A stretch of DNA of 64,000 nt from assembly GCA_024699855.1 (NCBI GenBank), contig JAMPIQ010000003.1, forward strand, positions 3,534,001-3,598,000. The letters are read 5' to 3'. The position numbers and the translations under genes were made by a program. The notes beneath the pieces were generated by a model that saw nothing but the letters and a program-made list of their open reading frames with translations, was not told where the DNA came from and made no database searches. Positions within the stretch are counted from its first letter, which is position 1. Each line of letters opens with the position of its first letter. Below are positions 1 through 10,814 of the stretch, piece after piece. This DNA is from Aphelenchoides besseyi (Eukaryota > Nematoda > Chromadorea > Rhabditida > Aphelenchoididae).

Positions 1-344
1 ACGAAGCTCCAGGATTGTAAGTCACTTGAATTTAAACTGATTCATAATCGATTCCTTTTCTTAGTTCGCCTGTACGTCGTAATTCGTTGTTGATGGCATT
101 GAACATTGGCAGTCCACACAATATACCACATTTCAAAACGTAAGCAATCACGAGCCTGTGAAGTCAATTAGAATGTTCTTTAGGTTGGAAGACATTGTTC
201 GAGGAATCGCGGTGAGTTTGCGCAATAGCGTTATTTTTCGGTATTGCCCAATGAACATTTCGCGAAAACATTATTTATTCTTGATTATGCATGTAAAACT
301 CGGGAAACTTAAAATTCATAACGTTCGATTTAATAGCTCGAAGT

Positions 345-2260
345 TTACTTGTTCCCTAACCACTGCTTTCACCGCTTTATTCTTCGGGTTTTCGTCAACG
401 ATTGCTTCGACAACATTCGTTTCATTTTCCTGAAACAAAATCATTTACAACTACTGACAAGTTGACTTGCAAACCTTATCATCACTATCAGATTCGAAAA
501 TGAAATCGTTCAACTCGTCCTTAAAATTCCAAACAATTAAATGTAACAGAAAGTAAACAAACCGAAAATAAATCGTCTGGGTTTTCATCCATATTCTGCG
601 GAGTTTCTTCATCCTTTAATAAGATAATATTGATTTTAGTCAATTCGACAATACCTCGTCATCAACTAACTTATTCCCAACGTCTAACTCTTTCCAACTG
701 TCTAATTGGTCCTCATTTAATGCCCTTATCACCTAACTAACAATCAACCTCACCGCCCACCTCAATTTTTCCTTTCTTTGTGGTCTTCTTCGAGTATCTT
801 TCCATTAGCGAAGCTCTGTCGAACTCAACACGCACTGCAGTTTTGTTTGGACAACATTGCTAAATTGCAAAGTTTAAAATTTAGTTTTCTTTCAATTTAC
901 CGGTGAAAACTTAATCTGATTCTCTTCCTCATTTTCTTTCTTTTCCTAAAATCGTTTTATTAATTCAGTCATTAAGTTTCAAACCGACTTGTTTATCTAG
1001 CGCATCCACGAATACAACCAACTCTTCTTCCCAAAGATCGTTCCACTTCTTTGCTTGCAACACTTTGAGCTCCTTCATCTTTTCCTCGCTTTCAGCCAAC
1101 ATTTTGTCTTTTTCTTCCATCGACAATTTCCAAATAGTCATACCGAGCAAGTAGTCATAATTTCCGGATCGTTTGTCAGTTGTGATTTCTTGAGTCTAAA
1201 TCAGAAGATAAGAAAATACTCAATTTGAGCAACAAACCTCAGCTTCTTCGTCTTCATCAAAAACAACTTCTCCATTCATTGCGAATTTTCGTTTCTTCTG
1301 TTCGGCTTTCCATCTCTTTACGGGATCCGGCTTGAAGTTTTTTTGAATGAGTTGCTCGATAATTGACGTTTGTTTGTTCTCAAGGCAAATCTCGTTCTTG
1401 ATTGTCATGAGAATAAAACGCGCCTGTTCGCTGAGTCGTTCACATTGTGCCTTCAACAGCCCTTCCAAAACATCTTTGCGTTCAATGTACTTCTGTTTGC
1501 GGATATCGAAGAATTCGCGGCAAATCTGCTCCGGTGTTTTGCATTTACGCAAACAGTCATTTGCATCAAAAAGATACATCGCGTATGTGTTGATTTGGCT
1601 GACTAATTGAAAAACTTGATGTAAACCTCATTTTTGAAATTGTCGCAAGTTTTCTGGATCTATCTTGAGGACAAACTTGACGGTTGCTTCAGTGCGGTAT
1701 TCGTAGAAGTCCAATAGCATTGGCGGCACTTTGTCGTTTTCCTCGAGCAGCGGAATTAGAACATCGGCTTTGTAGTTGCTTGTCCACGTTTCAATTGGCA
1801 ACTCGGTGATTTCGATCGTGTCGATGTCGACGATTCCAATTTCTCCAATGGATAAAAATTTGCTTTTCGCAGCTTGTATTATTGATCCGGTGAATTTTCG
1901 ATACCATGGAAGCAAAGGCGTCATTTCTTCGCCACGGATCAAATGACGAACATTCTCGACAATCTGGCGTGGATTCTAATTCGGCACGTTCGTCGTACAT
2001 CCGGTTCCGGTACCGATAGCACCATTAACCAAAACTGTTGGAATTATTGGGCAATACCACTCCGGTTCAACACGCAAATTGTCTTGGTATAAGAAGCGAA
2101 GAACATTTTCATCGTCAATCGGGGAAAGTGCTTTGGCTACGGGATTGAGTTGTGTGTAAATGTAATGAACGTGGCCGTACACTTCGCGCCTATGAGCGCG
2201 GTTACCAAAGAGACCGTTCGGCAACAAAAGATTGATGTTGTTGGTGCCGACGTATTTTGT
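345..2260 (-). pseudogene. DNA topoisomerase II fragment (breakage-reunion domain to C-terminal tail), decayed
   Basis: Topoisomerase II passes one DNA duplex through a transient break in another. Only the second half is present. In order on the minus strand: the NNINLL..NG.FG block (about 2250), the catalytic-tyrosine block HYIYT (about 2150), the VEPEWY..I block, the WYRKFTG and EITELPI.TWT blocks (1650-1930), the GLH.VF.L and LFDANDCLRK blocks (1480-1610), a DPVKRW block, LLGMTIWKLS (about 1140) and charged tail exons to about 345. An intron at about 1158-1202 (GTTTGT...TTTAG) is retained, so this is not a processed copy. Decay is clear. TAG sits at 1976-1978 where the family has PNYNPR, and TGA stands just before GLHQVFQL (about 1629). 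The arginine before the active tyrosine is histidine. The ATPase, TOPRIM and winged-helix parts are absent, and Helitron Rep sequence precedes the fragment. Confidence 0.85.
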
Positions 2261-3335
2261 GCCAAACTCACGATCGAATAACCCAACACTCTCTAAACAT
2301 TCATTTAATTCAATCAAAAAATTTCCGTCTTACTTCATTATGATGATACGCCGTCATCTCACTTATCAGACATTGGAGGGGTTCGACTTTCATTTCCATA
2401 ATCTTCTTTGCTTTCTCCAAATCGCAGTCTTCGTCGATGTAAACCGCTTGTTGATTCCCCAGATGGATTGGCAGCCGTTCGACATGGTGGGACTTGTCGT
2501 GCATTTTCAACTTCAAAATACGATAGCACGCTTCAACCGGACCAACGTAACGACCGTCGATGTGATCTTTGATTTCGTCGTAGTTGATGTTTTCCGATGA
2601 TTTGAAATTCCAATGAAGCGGCGTCTTGTCCTTTGTACGCGTATTTCTACAGATACTTCATGTTCTTAATAGAACTCACAATCTCGACGTTGATGAGGGA
2701 ACGATAACGTTTCAGAAGGTACGAACTGTACGGAACCACTCGTCGATTGTCGTATTTGATGTTTTTGATTTCGATTGAGCGGTTCTTGTTCGGTCGTTTG
2801 AGAAATGGGTATGCGTGTTCGTTGACTTTTTTTTTGTCGAGAAATTGCTTCGGAAACTTGTGTCGACATTTTTCGTTGATCATACATGGAGCTCTTGGAT
2901 TTCGAACACCACATACTCGATGGATCATGTATTTGCTTACCAACTCTAAAAGCTCCGGATCGGTTTCAGGATTAGGGCAATTCGGCACTGAAGTATTTGT
3001 CGATGTTCGCTGGTTGTAAGAACTTCTGGCCGTCTTTTAAACTTTACAAACAGTAATGTGCGGGAGTCCTCGTTTTTGGAATTCTGTCACGTAAACGAAG
3101 CATTTTGGTTCACTGAAAATTTGCTTCTTGACCAAATCGTCGAAAGCTCTTCTTTGTTGTGTAGAAGCTCCGAGAGCATGTGTTTCAGTGCGGTCTTTTT
3201 AGCCGCTTTTCGTTTTTCAGGACCCACTTCGTTTATTATTTGGATTTCATCGGACGTGTTCATGAGTTCGGCATCGACATGTTGATCATCATTGTTGGAC
3301 GAAAACATTGCTTGCAAAGTGTCGAACAAATTCAA
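2261..3335 (-). pseudogene. Helitron Rep/HUH-domain remnant
   Basis: This is a piece of the Helitron rolling-circle replication initiator. Visible family blocks in order are EFQKRGLPH (about 3060-3085), ANIDKYFSAELP (about 2985-3020), DPELLELVSKYMIH with the CGVRNP..PCM cysteine block and C.H.FPK (2850-2985), VPYSSYLLKRYRSLINVEI..SIK..KYL (2650-2730), and KLKMHDKSHHVERLPIHL.NQQ (2440-2516). The frame shifts at least three times (about 3040, 2990 and near the T-run at 2310). The HUH motif, normally GLPHxH, reads GLPHIT, so the second metal-binding histidine is gone. No helicase domain follows. TOP2-like sequence takes its place. A preceding 82-codon frame (3087-3335) is probably the same protein further upstream. 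Confidence 0.8.
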
Positions 3336-4279
3336 ACTTTTTCGAAACCACTCTCGTTTCTTCGAGTTAAAAAGATTCCGTGCTGATGTTGGCTGACGTT
3401 CTCAAAAAAGTTCTCGGCATTGGACACAATATAAGCAGCACAATTTGAGCCATCTAGTTGTTTATCGCCTTGATTTCCAATGTCGTTCCAAAACATGTCA
3501 TCAATCGGATTCAAACCGGTCCATGGAGCAAAGAGTTGACTGTAGATCGAACAAATCAAAGTAGAGACGTCTGGAGAAACGGATTGATGTAGTGAATCGC
3601 AAAAATGCAGCAAACACTGACGATTAATAACATTCTTTTCCATGATTGCCAACACGTAGTGACCGCTTTTATAGATCGGAATCAACAAATAAACGGTTTC
3701 GTTTGGATGAATCGGCGGCTTCACGATGCAGTATTTCGCCGGATTCGACTCCGCAATGCGATAATGATCGATCCAAAATGACATAGACATCAGGCCAATC
3801 CTTAACGGACTGTTAGCGATTAAAACCGACAGACCGAAGATAATTGACTCGTAATCAATCCACTCGTTCAAGTTCTCCATGTCCGGCAACTGTTTCTTGG
3901 CTAATTGGCATTCGGAACGAGCAGAGTAAAAAAGATTACTGAACTGACAATGCGTATGAAATTTCGCACCAAGAACTTCTTGGATGGTGATTTGCGTTTC
4001 TCGTGAATCGAAATTGAAATCCCGCATTTGCCTCAAAATTTCGGCACTTTCGATCGCTAGGTTGTGTGCTGCCATCTGTGCCATTTCAACAGCATCACTA
4101 GCTGCTTCTTCTGCAACCTTATTCTCGGTTTCGGTGACAATTGGATTTGTCGTCGACGCTTCTTTAGCTGCCTTCTCTTCTGCACGGACTCTTCGCATTC
4201 TTTCCCTATTCTTACGTTTACGTTCTTGGTTACGTTCTTTCTTTTCCTCGTCGGTTAAATCGATCTTTCGTTTCGGCAT
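3332..4279 (-). CDS. Ulp1-like (C48-type) cysteine protease ORF, Helitron-associated
   Basis: This is an intact 315-codon frame from the ATG at 4279. Upstream in-frame codons to 4330 use no ATG. Residues 1-40 are lysine/arginine-rich (ERKRKNRERMRR), like the N-terminus of many Helitron proteins, and are followed by an alanine/glutamate-rich helical stretch. The C-terminal half has a papain-fold Ulp1/SENP-like arrangement: GHYVLAIM (histidine), HFCDSLH (aspartate), then NDIGNQGDKQLDGSNCAAYI (glutamine and nucleophile cysteine). Such domains usually cleave SUMO-like conjugates. Here the substrate is unknown. It directly precedes the broken Rep remnant on the same strand, so the two may once have formed one long protein. 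The lack of stops in 316 codons beside a dead Rep is notable. A host gene copy is the alternative. Confidence 0.65.
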   Translation of the reverse strand: MPKRKIDLTDEEKKERNQERKRKNRERMRRVRAEEKAAKEASTTNPIVTETENKVAEEAASDAVEMAQMAAHNLAIESAEILRQMRDFNFDSRETQITIQEVLGAKFHTHCQFSNLFYSARSECQLAKKQLPDMENLNEWIDYESIIFGLSVLIANSPLRIGLMSMSFWIDHYRIAESNPAKYCIVKPPIHPNETVYLLIPIYKSGHYVLAIMEKNVINRQCLLHFCDSLHQSVSPDVSTLICSIYSQLFAPWTGLNPIDDMFWNDIGNQGDKQLDGSNCAAYIVSNAENFFENVSQHQHGIFLTRRNESGFEKV

Positions 4280-4650
4280 TTTAATTAGTAAATCTTCTAG
4301 TTTAAACAGATCTTTCGAATACTGTGACAATTAGTATACGTATTCAACAAATTGACTCGAACCGACACAAACTTACAACTTGACGGTTCTCAAAACACAA
4401 CCACAAAATACGACCTTCTTACGAAGAATCCGCCTTTTATAGTTTCGTTCATTCTATGCAAATACCAATGATGCAAATTTACTTATACAACACACATACT
4501 TTATTCGTAACATCCTGCTACTACTACTAATCAATTAGCATAACTCGACGCTTGCTTTTCATTCGAAAATAAAGGCGGACGCGTTCGGCTGCACACAAAC
4601 AAACTATTCTCGATTCTTTTATTTGTGAAGGATTTAACGGCGAATTCTAG

Positions 4651-6751
4651 CGGTCGGGATTGGAGTTTTCCAATCTAATTTTTGGAATCGATTACACACG
4701 TTCCAATTACTATCAAGGCGAAAGAACCTTTGATTCACGTTCTCTTCACGATCTGGGTAGTGAACCTAATCCCTATCAACAAGTAGACATTTGATTCATT
4801 TACATGTATTTCAATTGCATTTTAGGTCATTGAAATCGTTGGCAAAACTCTGTCGTCTTTTGATGCCGATGGGATCATTCCGGTCTTTGGATTCGGAGAT
4901 GAAGAATGTACCGACGTTGACTGTTTCAATTTGGTCGATCGTAATGATATGGACGCTTGTTGCAACGGATTCGAAGGTTTGTATTCAATGCCCTAATTAG
5001 TGTATTTGTTTTTAGAAGTGTTACGTGTTTACAACGAAAAAACGCCGACAATTCAAATGTCTGGTCCAACAAATTTCGTACCGTTGATTGAAAAGGTAAA
5101 CTAACACAAATGACTTATCTGAATTGCTTAGGCCGTTGAAATTTGTGTTGAAAAACAATCGTATCATATTTTGGTTATTGTCGGTAGGAAAACGAACAAT
5201 CATGAGAAATTTACAACATTCTTTTCAGCTGATGGTCAGGTTACAAATGAAAAGATTAATCAGAAGGCGATTGCTGCTGCTTCACATTATCCACTTTCTA
5301 TAATTATGTGAGATTAAATGAAGACGTAGAATCATTTAATGGGTTCATTTCAGGGTTGGAGTAGGAGATGGCCCGTGGGAGATGATGACTCGATTTGATG
5401 AAACACTTCCAAAACGACTTTACGACAACTTTCATTTCGTAGAGTTTTCTAAGGTGAGTAAATCAATTTTAACGTTTAAAATATGGTGCTTGGAATTTTA
5501 TTTTCGTCTGAGTATAATGAGGTGATTCAAGATCGAATTCCTACCAAAGTTAATAACTCCATTGTAATTATCTTATATGCTGTTGTCGAAAGCGGGCTTT
5601 CCGACAGATAGATTTAGTGTGGTTTATTGAACAGAGCAATAATTGATGACAACAACGAATAACGAGCGTTCGATCTACACGACCGCTCGATGGCTTCGAA
5701 AGAATCAAAAACCTGGCGAGTGACCAGAAAACGGCCTACGAGGCCTTTTCGTGGTGGGCGGATTGTTTAGCGATTGATTTTCGCGTTGATCGCGATACTG
5801 TTATATATTGCATGTTGATGAGCCCCACTAATGCGTACAACGCTATGTTCTTTCAAGGCAATCGGCTCAACTTTCGATATGGTTTAATTAGATAAACCAA
5901 TTTCAGTGTTAATTTCAAGTCAAAAATTTACTCAGTAAAAGTTCGTATTTTGCAAAAACAAATGTTAAATACGTACTCTCCATACTCCAATTTATAAGTT
6001 AGAACACTTTGTTTTTGCTTAAAACCTCGAAAGCTACACACCATTACCATCATCATTGCCGATTATGTTAGGGGATAATTCGTTTGTATTACCGGTATAC
6101 CGCGGTGTCCCAACTTCCGTTGCGTGTTTTATCCCGAATTCGGTCGTGAGTTCCGTCCATGCCAAATTGTGTTGAGCTTTTTGGTCTCCGTGTGTGGGCA
6201 AAATTGGTTTTTTTTTAATCGATTCAATCAAATCGAAAGCGCTTGCATCCGTCCACTTAACGTTTGTCATCGTGAAGAAATGTCAGTCACTAAATAGTTG
6301 AGTTAGAAGAAGCAAAATAAATTCCGTTTTTTGAACAAACCCGGCGACTTTCCATCGGTCAGAAAACCGATGTGTGGTGTAGGAGGAGAAAAAACTACAG
6401 CAGACAATCACCAAAAGAACGTGTTAAGTTCGCAATTTAATTTAACAAGTTTATTGCGGACACTTAATTCGGAAAACTACAAAAACCACTAATGCCCTTT
6501 TCTCGGCAGAGAGAGCGAAGGGGGGAAAATGGGAGGCCGATTGGCGTTTTGCTGCTTCTGTTCGGAACACAACAGAACGGCAATTTCTGTTCGGCTTGTT
6601 TATTCCCTACAATTTTGTTCAGGTTATGTACAATTCGCCAAATCCTGAAGCAGCTTTCGCATTGAATGCGTTGTTGGAAATCCCCGATCAATACAAAGCA
6701 ATCAAACAACTAGGACTTCTAAAACATCGATCACGTGGAGGTCGTGGCTAA
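4651..6751 (+). CDS. copine / RGLG-type von Willebrand A-like protein (C-terminal part)
   Basis: Copines are cytosolic calcium-dependent membrane-binding proteins. RGLG relatives carry a RING finger. Proposed exons are 4651-4782, 4826-4976, 5016-5095, 5132-5183, 5229-5307, 5354-5453 and 6623-6751. All join in frame with GT-AG introns. The first exon carries the metal-site motif DYTRSN followed by SLHDL and PNPYQQ. Later exons give [30 protein letters not shown]-like [19 protein letters not shown], and [14 protein letters not shown]. The last exon ([18 protein letters not shown]) ends at TAA 6749-6751 after an arginine/glycine-rich tail. No upstream exon with an ATG was found between the Helitron remnant and 4651, and an in-frame TAG lies just before it. 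The gene may therefore be 5'-truncated. The last intron is about 1.17 kb, against about 40 nt for the others. Confidence 0.85.
6034..6270 (-). CDS. MADF/Myb-like DNA-binding ORF inside the copine intron
   Basis: A 78-codon antisense frame with ATG at 6268-6270 lies within the long last intron of the copine gene. The pattern [13 protein letters not shown]...[16 protein letters not shown] matches the start and middle of a MADF-type three-helix domain (LIE.V...P.L ... W..I..E.G). It ends at a stop after a Gly/Asp/Asn-rich stretch and no further exon was traced. It could be a nested small gene or a leftover of a PIF/Harbinger-like transposon accessory gene. The surrounding intron also contains a near-palindrome (GTCGAAAGC/GCTTTCCGAC at 5585-5605), consistent with an inserted element. 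Function is not assigned beyond probable DNA binding. Confidence 0.4.
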   Translation of the reverse strand: MTNVKWTDASAFDLIESIKKKPILPTHGDQKAQHNLAWTELTTEFGIKHATEVGTPRYTGNTNELSPNIIGNDDGNGV

Positions 6752-7282
6752 CTCTCAAAAATACGTTTGATTTCTTTGTGAACACTCGTTTTATGATTGT
6801 CGTCTGTACAAAATCATTTGTTGTTCATTTGTTTTCTTGCCCAACTTTCTGAAATTTGCCATTGAAATCGAGCCCTCTGCCATGATCTTATTGTTTGTGC
6901 TTTCTTGTTTGTCAAACCCGTAGTTTAGCAATCTATTTATGTTTCTGTGATTCCTGTTACTTGCAATTCATCTTTTGGGCTTTTTAGTTTTAGTCCTTCT
7001 GTCAATAAACAGATTTCTAAATCGACTATTCGGATGTTTTGTCATAAGAAGCATGGCAAGTTGTTGAAAAAAGTGTTTACGAAGCATTATTTCAACAGTT
7101 TAACCCGGAAACGAATGTCAGTAATTGGCTTGATTGCGCGAACCGAAGTGATCAGCAAACATTGATAACTGAAGTTTGTACACAAGAAAGGATCGAGCAC
7201 CTGTCGACCGACCAAATAAGTCGATATAAAACGGCGGAATTCTCGCCGCCTTTTTGTGCAAAACGTAAAAACAATCTCAACG

Positions 7283-9263
7283 ATGCGTCTGGTTTACACT
7301 TGTTGTGTTTTGGGAATTTTAACGTTTACGACCGTTGACTCGTTGAAGATCCTCTTATTTTACCATTTACTCGGTGAGTTGCAATTGCAAGTGTTGTTAT
7401 ACGCTTTTAAAGGGCGATCGCATATGAACTTTGCTCAAGCCGCTACTCGGGTTCTCGTCGAGAAGGGACACCACACGGTCGATGTAATTGTCTCGGAATG
7501 GTCGTCAAAAATTGCCACTGATGAATTGAAACCAGCAAGACGCGTGATTCGTGCACGATATTCGAATGCCACCACTTTCGAGTTGATCTACGGCAATCTG
7601 AATGTTATGGAGCATGTTCAGTTGAAGTCGGATCACGAGTGTTTCACGAGAACAGCTGCTGAGTTGTGTAGAAGTTAGTTTAAACTGAAAATGATTCATT
7701 TAACAAGTTTACAGCATTGGTATCTCAACAATCATTGATTGAGGAATTGAAAGCTGACAAATACGATCTCGGATTGACATCGCTGTTTGATGGTTGTGGT
7801 CTTGGTTTGTTTCATCTGTTGGGTATTTCTGCAGCTGTCGGCTACTCACCTACTGGAGAAGCCTATGGAATGAGAGGTATTTTGGGTTATCCCAGTCCGC
7901 CAAGTTTTGTGTCTGACATCGAGAATCACGACTTACAAGGAGATCAGTTTACGGTAACTTGAACTTTATCTTGCTTCGATTGTAAATTAGTTGAAAGAGC
8001 GTGTCGACAACTTTCTCTACTCGACCGGAAGTTTTGGGGATTCGATCAACGAACCAATACAACCAGTGTTCGATGCGCTGTATCCCGGTTTTCCACAAGT
8101 CTCCGAACTGTACAAAAACCTCAACTATATCTTCCTTAATACTCACGAGTTACTTGCAATGCCAAAACCTATTAGTTCAAAAATCAAGTTCATTGGTGGA
8201 CTTGCACTTAAACGGTCGGTTAAACACAATGCTTTGCCTTCAGTAAGTTATTCAGCGCAATTCAATGTGTAAACGAATTCAGGACGTCGAAAAAGCCATC
8301 AGCCAAGGATCAAATGGTTTTGTTCTTTTTTCATTCGGAACTTATGCTCGAACTTCGTTGATTGATAAAACAACGAAAGAAGCAATAGTGAAAGCGTTCA
8401 AACGATTTCCCTCTTTCTCATTTTTGTGGAAATTCGACGATTTGGACGAAGATGCTGAATTGTTCGAAAAGGTCACAAACATTTATCGTTTTAAATGGCT
8501 GCCACAAATCGATTTATTGAGTAGGGAAAGGTTCGAATTGCAGTAATTTTTTGTCTGCTTTAGCTGATAATCGTATTCGGGCGTTCATTTCTCGTAAGTG
8601 ACTGTCAGACAATGTTTACAATCCTAAAACATTGCTGCCAAATTCCTCAAAAAAACTAAGGAAATGTTCAGACTCAGGCCAAAATTCTTACATGGAAGCA
8701 TCACAAGCAAGTTCAGGAGTAGGTTTTCGCGCAATGTTTTGAAGAGAATAAAATCTTTAAAAGATTAACTAAAAGATTTATAGGTGGCCATTGTCAGTAT
8801 TCCGTTATTTGCCGATCAGTTCTATAACGCTGCTTGTGCCGTACGCAACGGTCAAGGAGTTCGGGTTTCAAAGTTGAATATTACGGAAGAATCAATGTTC
8901 GAAGCGTTGAATAGCGTTCTTTATGACAAAAGGTAACGACTTGTATTGCCTCTAAAGATTCAATCATTTAGCTTCTCAATGAACGCTAAACGTTTAGCTT
9001 TGGCTATCGAAAAATATCCAAATGATCCAAAAGAAACGTTTGTGCGATACATCGAGTTGTCGGCGGAATTTCCCGAGTTGGGTAAACGATCAAGATTAGC
9101 AAGCGATAACATGCATTGGTTCGTTTACTTTTCGTTTGATGTCGTTTTAGTTTTCGTTCTTACCGCCTTATTTGTCGTAGTTAGTGCAGTAATTGTCTTC
9201 AAACTTCCGTCTTATTTGTTGCGAAAAGCTCGAAAACAAAAGGTTAAACGCAAACCGAACTGA
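7283..9263 (+). CDS. UDP-glucuronosyltransferase (UGT)
   Basis: The enzyme transfers a sugar from a UDP-sugar to small lipophilic substrates at the ER membrane and is used in detoxification. Proposed exons are 7283-7373, 7413-7673, 7715-7953, 7991-8242, 8283-8520, 8564-8593, 8678-8718, 8784-8932 and 8972-9263. Residues 1-21 form a signal peptide. GRSHMNFA follows, with His34 in the acceptor-site position. The C-terminal donor-site half gives GFVLFSFGT, KWLPQIDLL, RAFIS, QNSYMEASQ, VSIPLFADQFYNA and GQGVRVSK. A hydrophobic segment (about residues 445-470) then ends in a lysine/arginine-rich tail (KARKQKVKRK), the usual type I ER topology. Splicing around 8594-8677 is the weakest point, because the expected HCG before QNS is not seen. 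AATAAA lies at 9303. The first intron is only 39 nt and in phase, so retention would insert 13 residues. Confidence 0.9.
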
Positions 9264-9380
9264 AACTCACAACCAATGATCGTATTTTTGTTTCGAAGTT
9301 TGAATAAAAGTTTAGAAATGCAGAGGAACTTGATTTATTTTAAAATTCGCATCATGTATTCACCGTCATCAACGGCTTTC

Positions 9381-9495
9381 TTGTGCGTCGTTTTTTACTA
9401 ATGTAGACGAATGCAACAGACGACATATAAGAATGATGAATCCGCAAAGAACCAAACAAGTCGTAATGTTATCTTTAAACCAATCACCAAGTTCA
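9381..9495 (-). other. possible last exon of a minus-strand single-pass membrane protein
   Basis: The minus strand from about 9495 to 9381 reads E-L-G-D-W-F-K-D, then a hydrophobic stretch (TTCLVLCGFIILICRLL), then a short polar tail ending at TGA. This resembles the C-terminal anchor of another UGT-like protein arranged tail to tail with the gene at 7283-9263. No upstream exon was traced with confidence, and the frame is closed by a stop just upstream, so an intron would be needed. Treat it as a hint only. Confidence 0.25.
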
Positions 9496-9943
9496 TGTTC
9501 TCAACGTTCATCATTTGAACACTTTCAACGTGAATGTTTGCGGACTAAAAATAAGTCTGGGTTCTGTTAGACAACGACAATGAAGTTACTGTAGCAACAT
9601 CAGGGTCATTCATAACGAGCGGTTGACGAAATCAAGAGAATAACGTTCAGTTTCTGAGTGTATTCATGGCTTCAAACATCGGTGAAAAAACGAACATTGA
9701 ATTCCAACGATCGCCTGGAGTTTATCATAAACTTTTGTACTGTCGCTTTGGACTTACAGTAATGTGTTTTCGCGGGATTGTTATCGAACATCCTGTAGAC
9801 GAAATTGCTCTAAATCATTGCCAACAACTGCATCAGGTAAACCGCTTCCTAAAACAGCATCTGAGACATCAACCACCATGGCCATTCAGTTGATGTCAAC
9901 AAACACTCTGTCTTTTGACTAATACGTGAACATTAGCAGCATT

Positions 9944-10692
9944 ATGGTGACCTTCTTTTTGTACTTGCTCGCTGGTACAGAACGTCAATTCGCGACCGAA
10001 CCTGTTGTTCGGCTATTGCACTCAGAAATGTCCGCTGCTCAACCGACGATTGGACGCCGTGGAGTCTTGTAATATGAGGCAGAATAGATACAATCAAAGT
10101 CGCTACCTCTGCTCAAGAGATGGTCGTTTTCTTAACGAACTGAGTGTCCACACAGACACTAACACAATCGCCATCACATCAACGACACTTACACTGGAGA
10201 ATTCGGGTTCATGCAGTAATTGAATTGGACAGTTTTCCCGTTTATTTCAGAAGTGCCATCAATAGACGATATTCGACGCGATTGGTGGCCCGAATACTAT
10301 TTGAGAACAGGAAATTGCATTGTTAGCGTTGATCAAAGAGAGGCGATTACTACGGGGAAGTGTTACCATCGACTTCACTTCGCTTCAGCCACAGTGAAAG
10401 ACACGCCGTTGACTGCAAGAATGGGATCATCCTCGCAGTATCTTTCTGGCTGCAGACGAACCGACTTATTTTATGTCTTACAAACACAAGAGAAACTGGA
10501 GAATATCAGTTCTTTTGGTTTGACGTACTGGCCCACAAACCTATTGGTTGCCTCCCAATTTCACGCGAATTCTCCATCGATTTCGGTCCGCAATTCTACA
10601 AACAAAAAGTTTACTTTATCAGAGTTCGAAATCATCAACAGGATGCGATCCAAGAAAACTTGACTCTCCGGTTGCTGATCCACAGGAAGTAA
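9944..10692 (+). CDS. unrecognised gene, probably a secreted cysteine-containing protein
   Basis: Three pieces join well: about 10005-10215, 10251-10359 and 10395-10692. The introns are GTAATT..TTTCAG (35 nt) and GTGTTA..CCACAG (35 nt). The joined reading gives YCTQKCPLLNRR, then SRYLCSRDGRFLNELSV, KVPSIDDIRRDWWPEYY, HAVDCKNGIILAVSFWL, TRETGEYQFFWFDVLAHKP and a tail ending in LLIHRK at TAA. Uninterrupted coding of this kind with consistent introns supports a real gene. I do not recognise the family. An ATG at 9944 starts a short hydrophobic leader (MVTFFLYLLAG) that could be a signal peptide, but its frame does not connect cleanly to the next exon, so the start is unresolved. Confidence 0.5.
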
Positions 10693-10814
10693 TTGGCAGG
10701 CGTTCCAGTCTTCATAAATCTGACTGATCAGTTGCATTTTGTCCAAATTTAATAGCTTCGTTCTACTGTTTGTAAGATGATTACGTGGATTAAGTTCTTT
10801 TCTTTTGCGCAATT

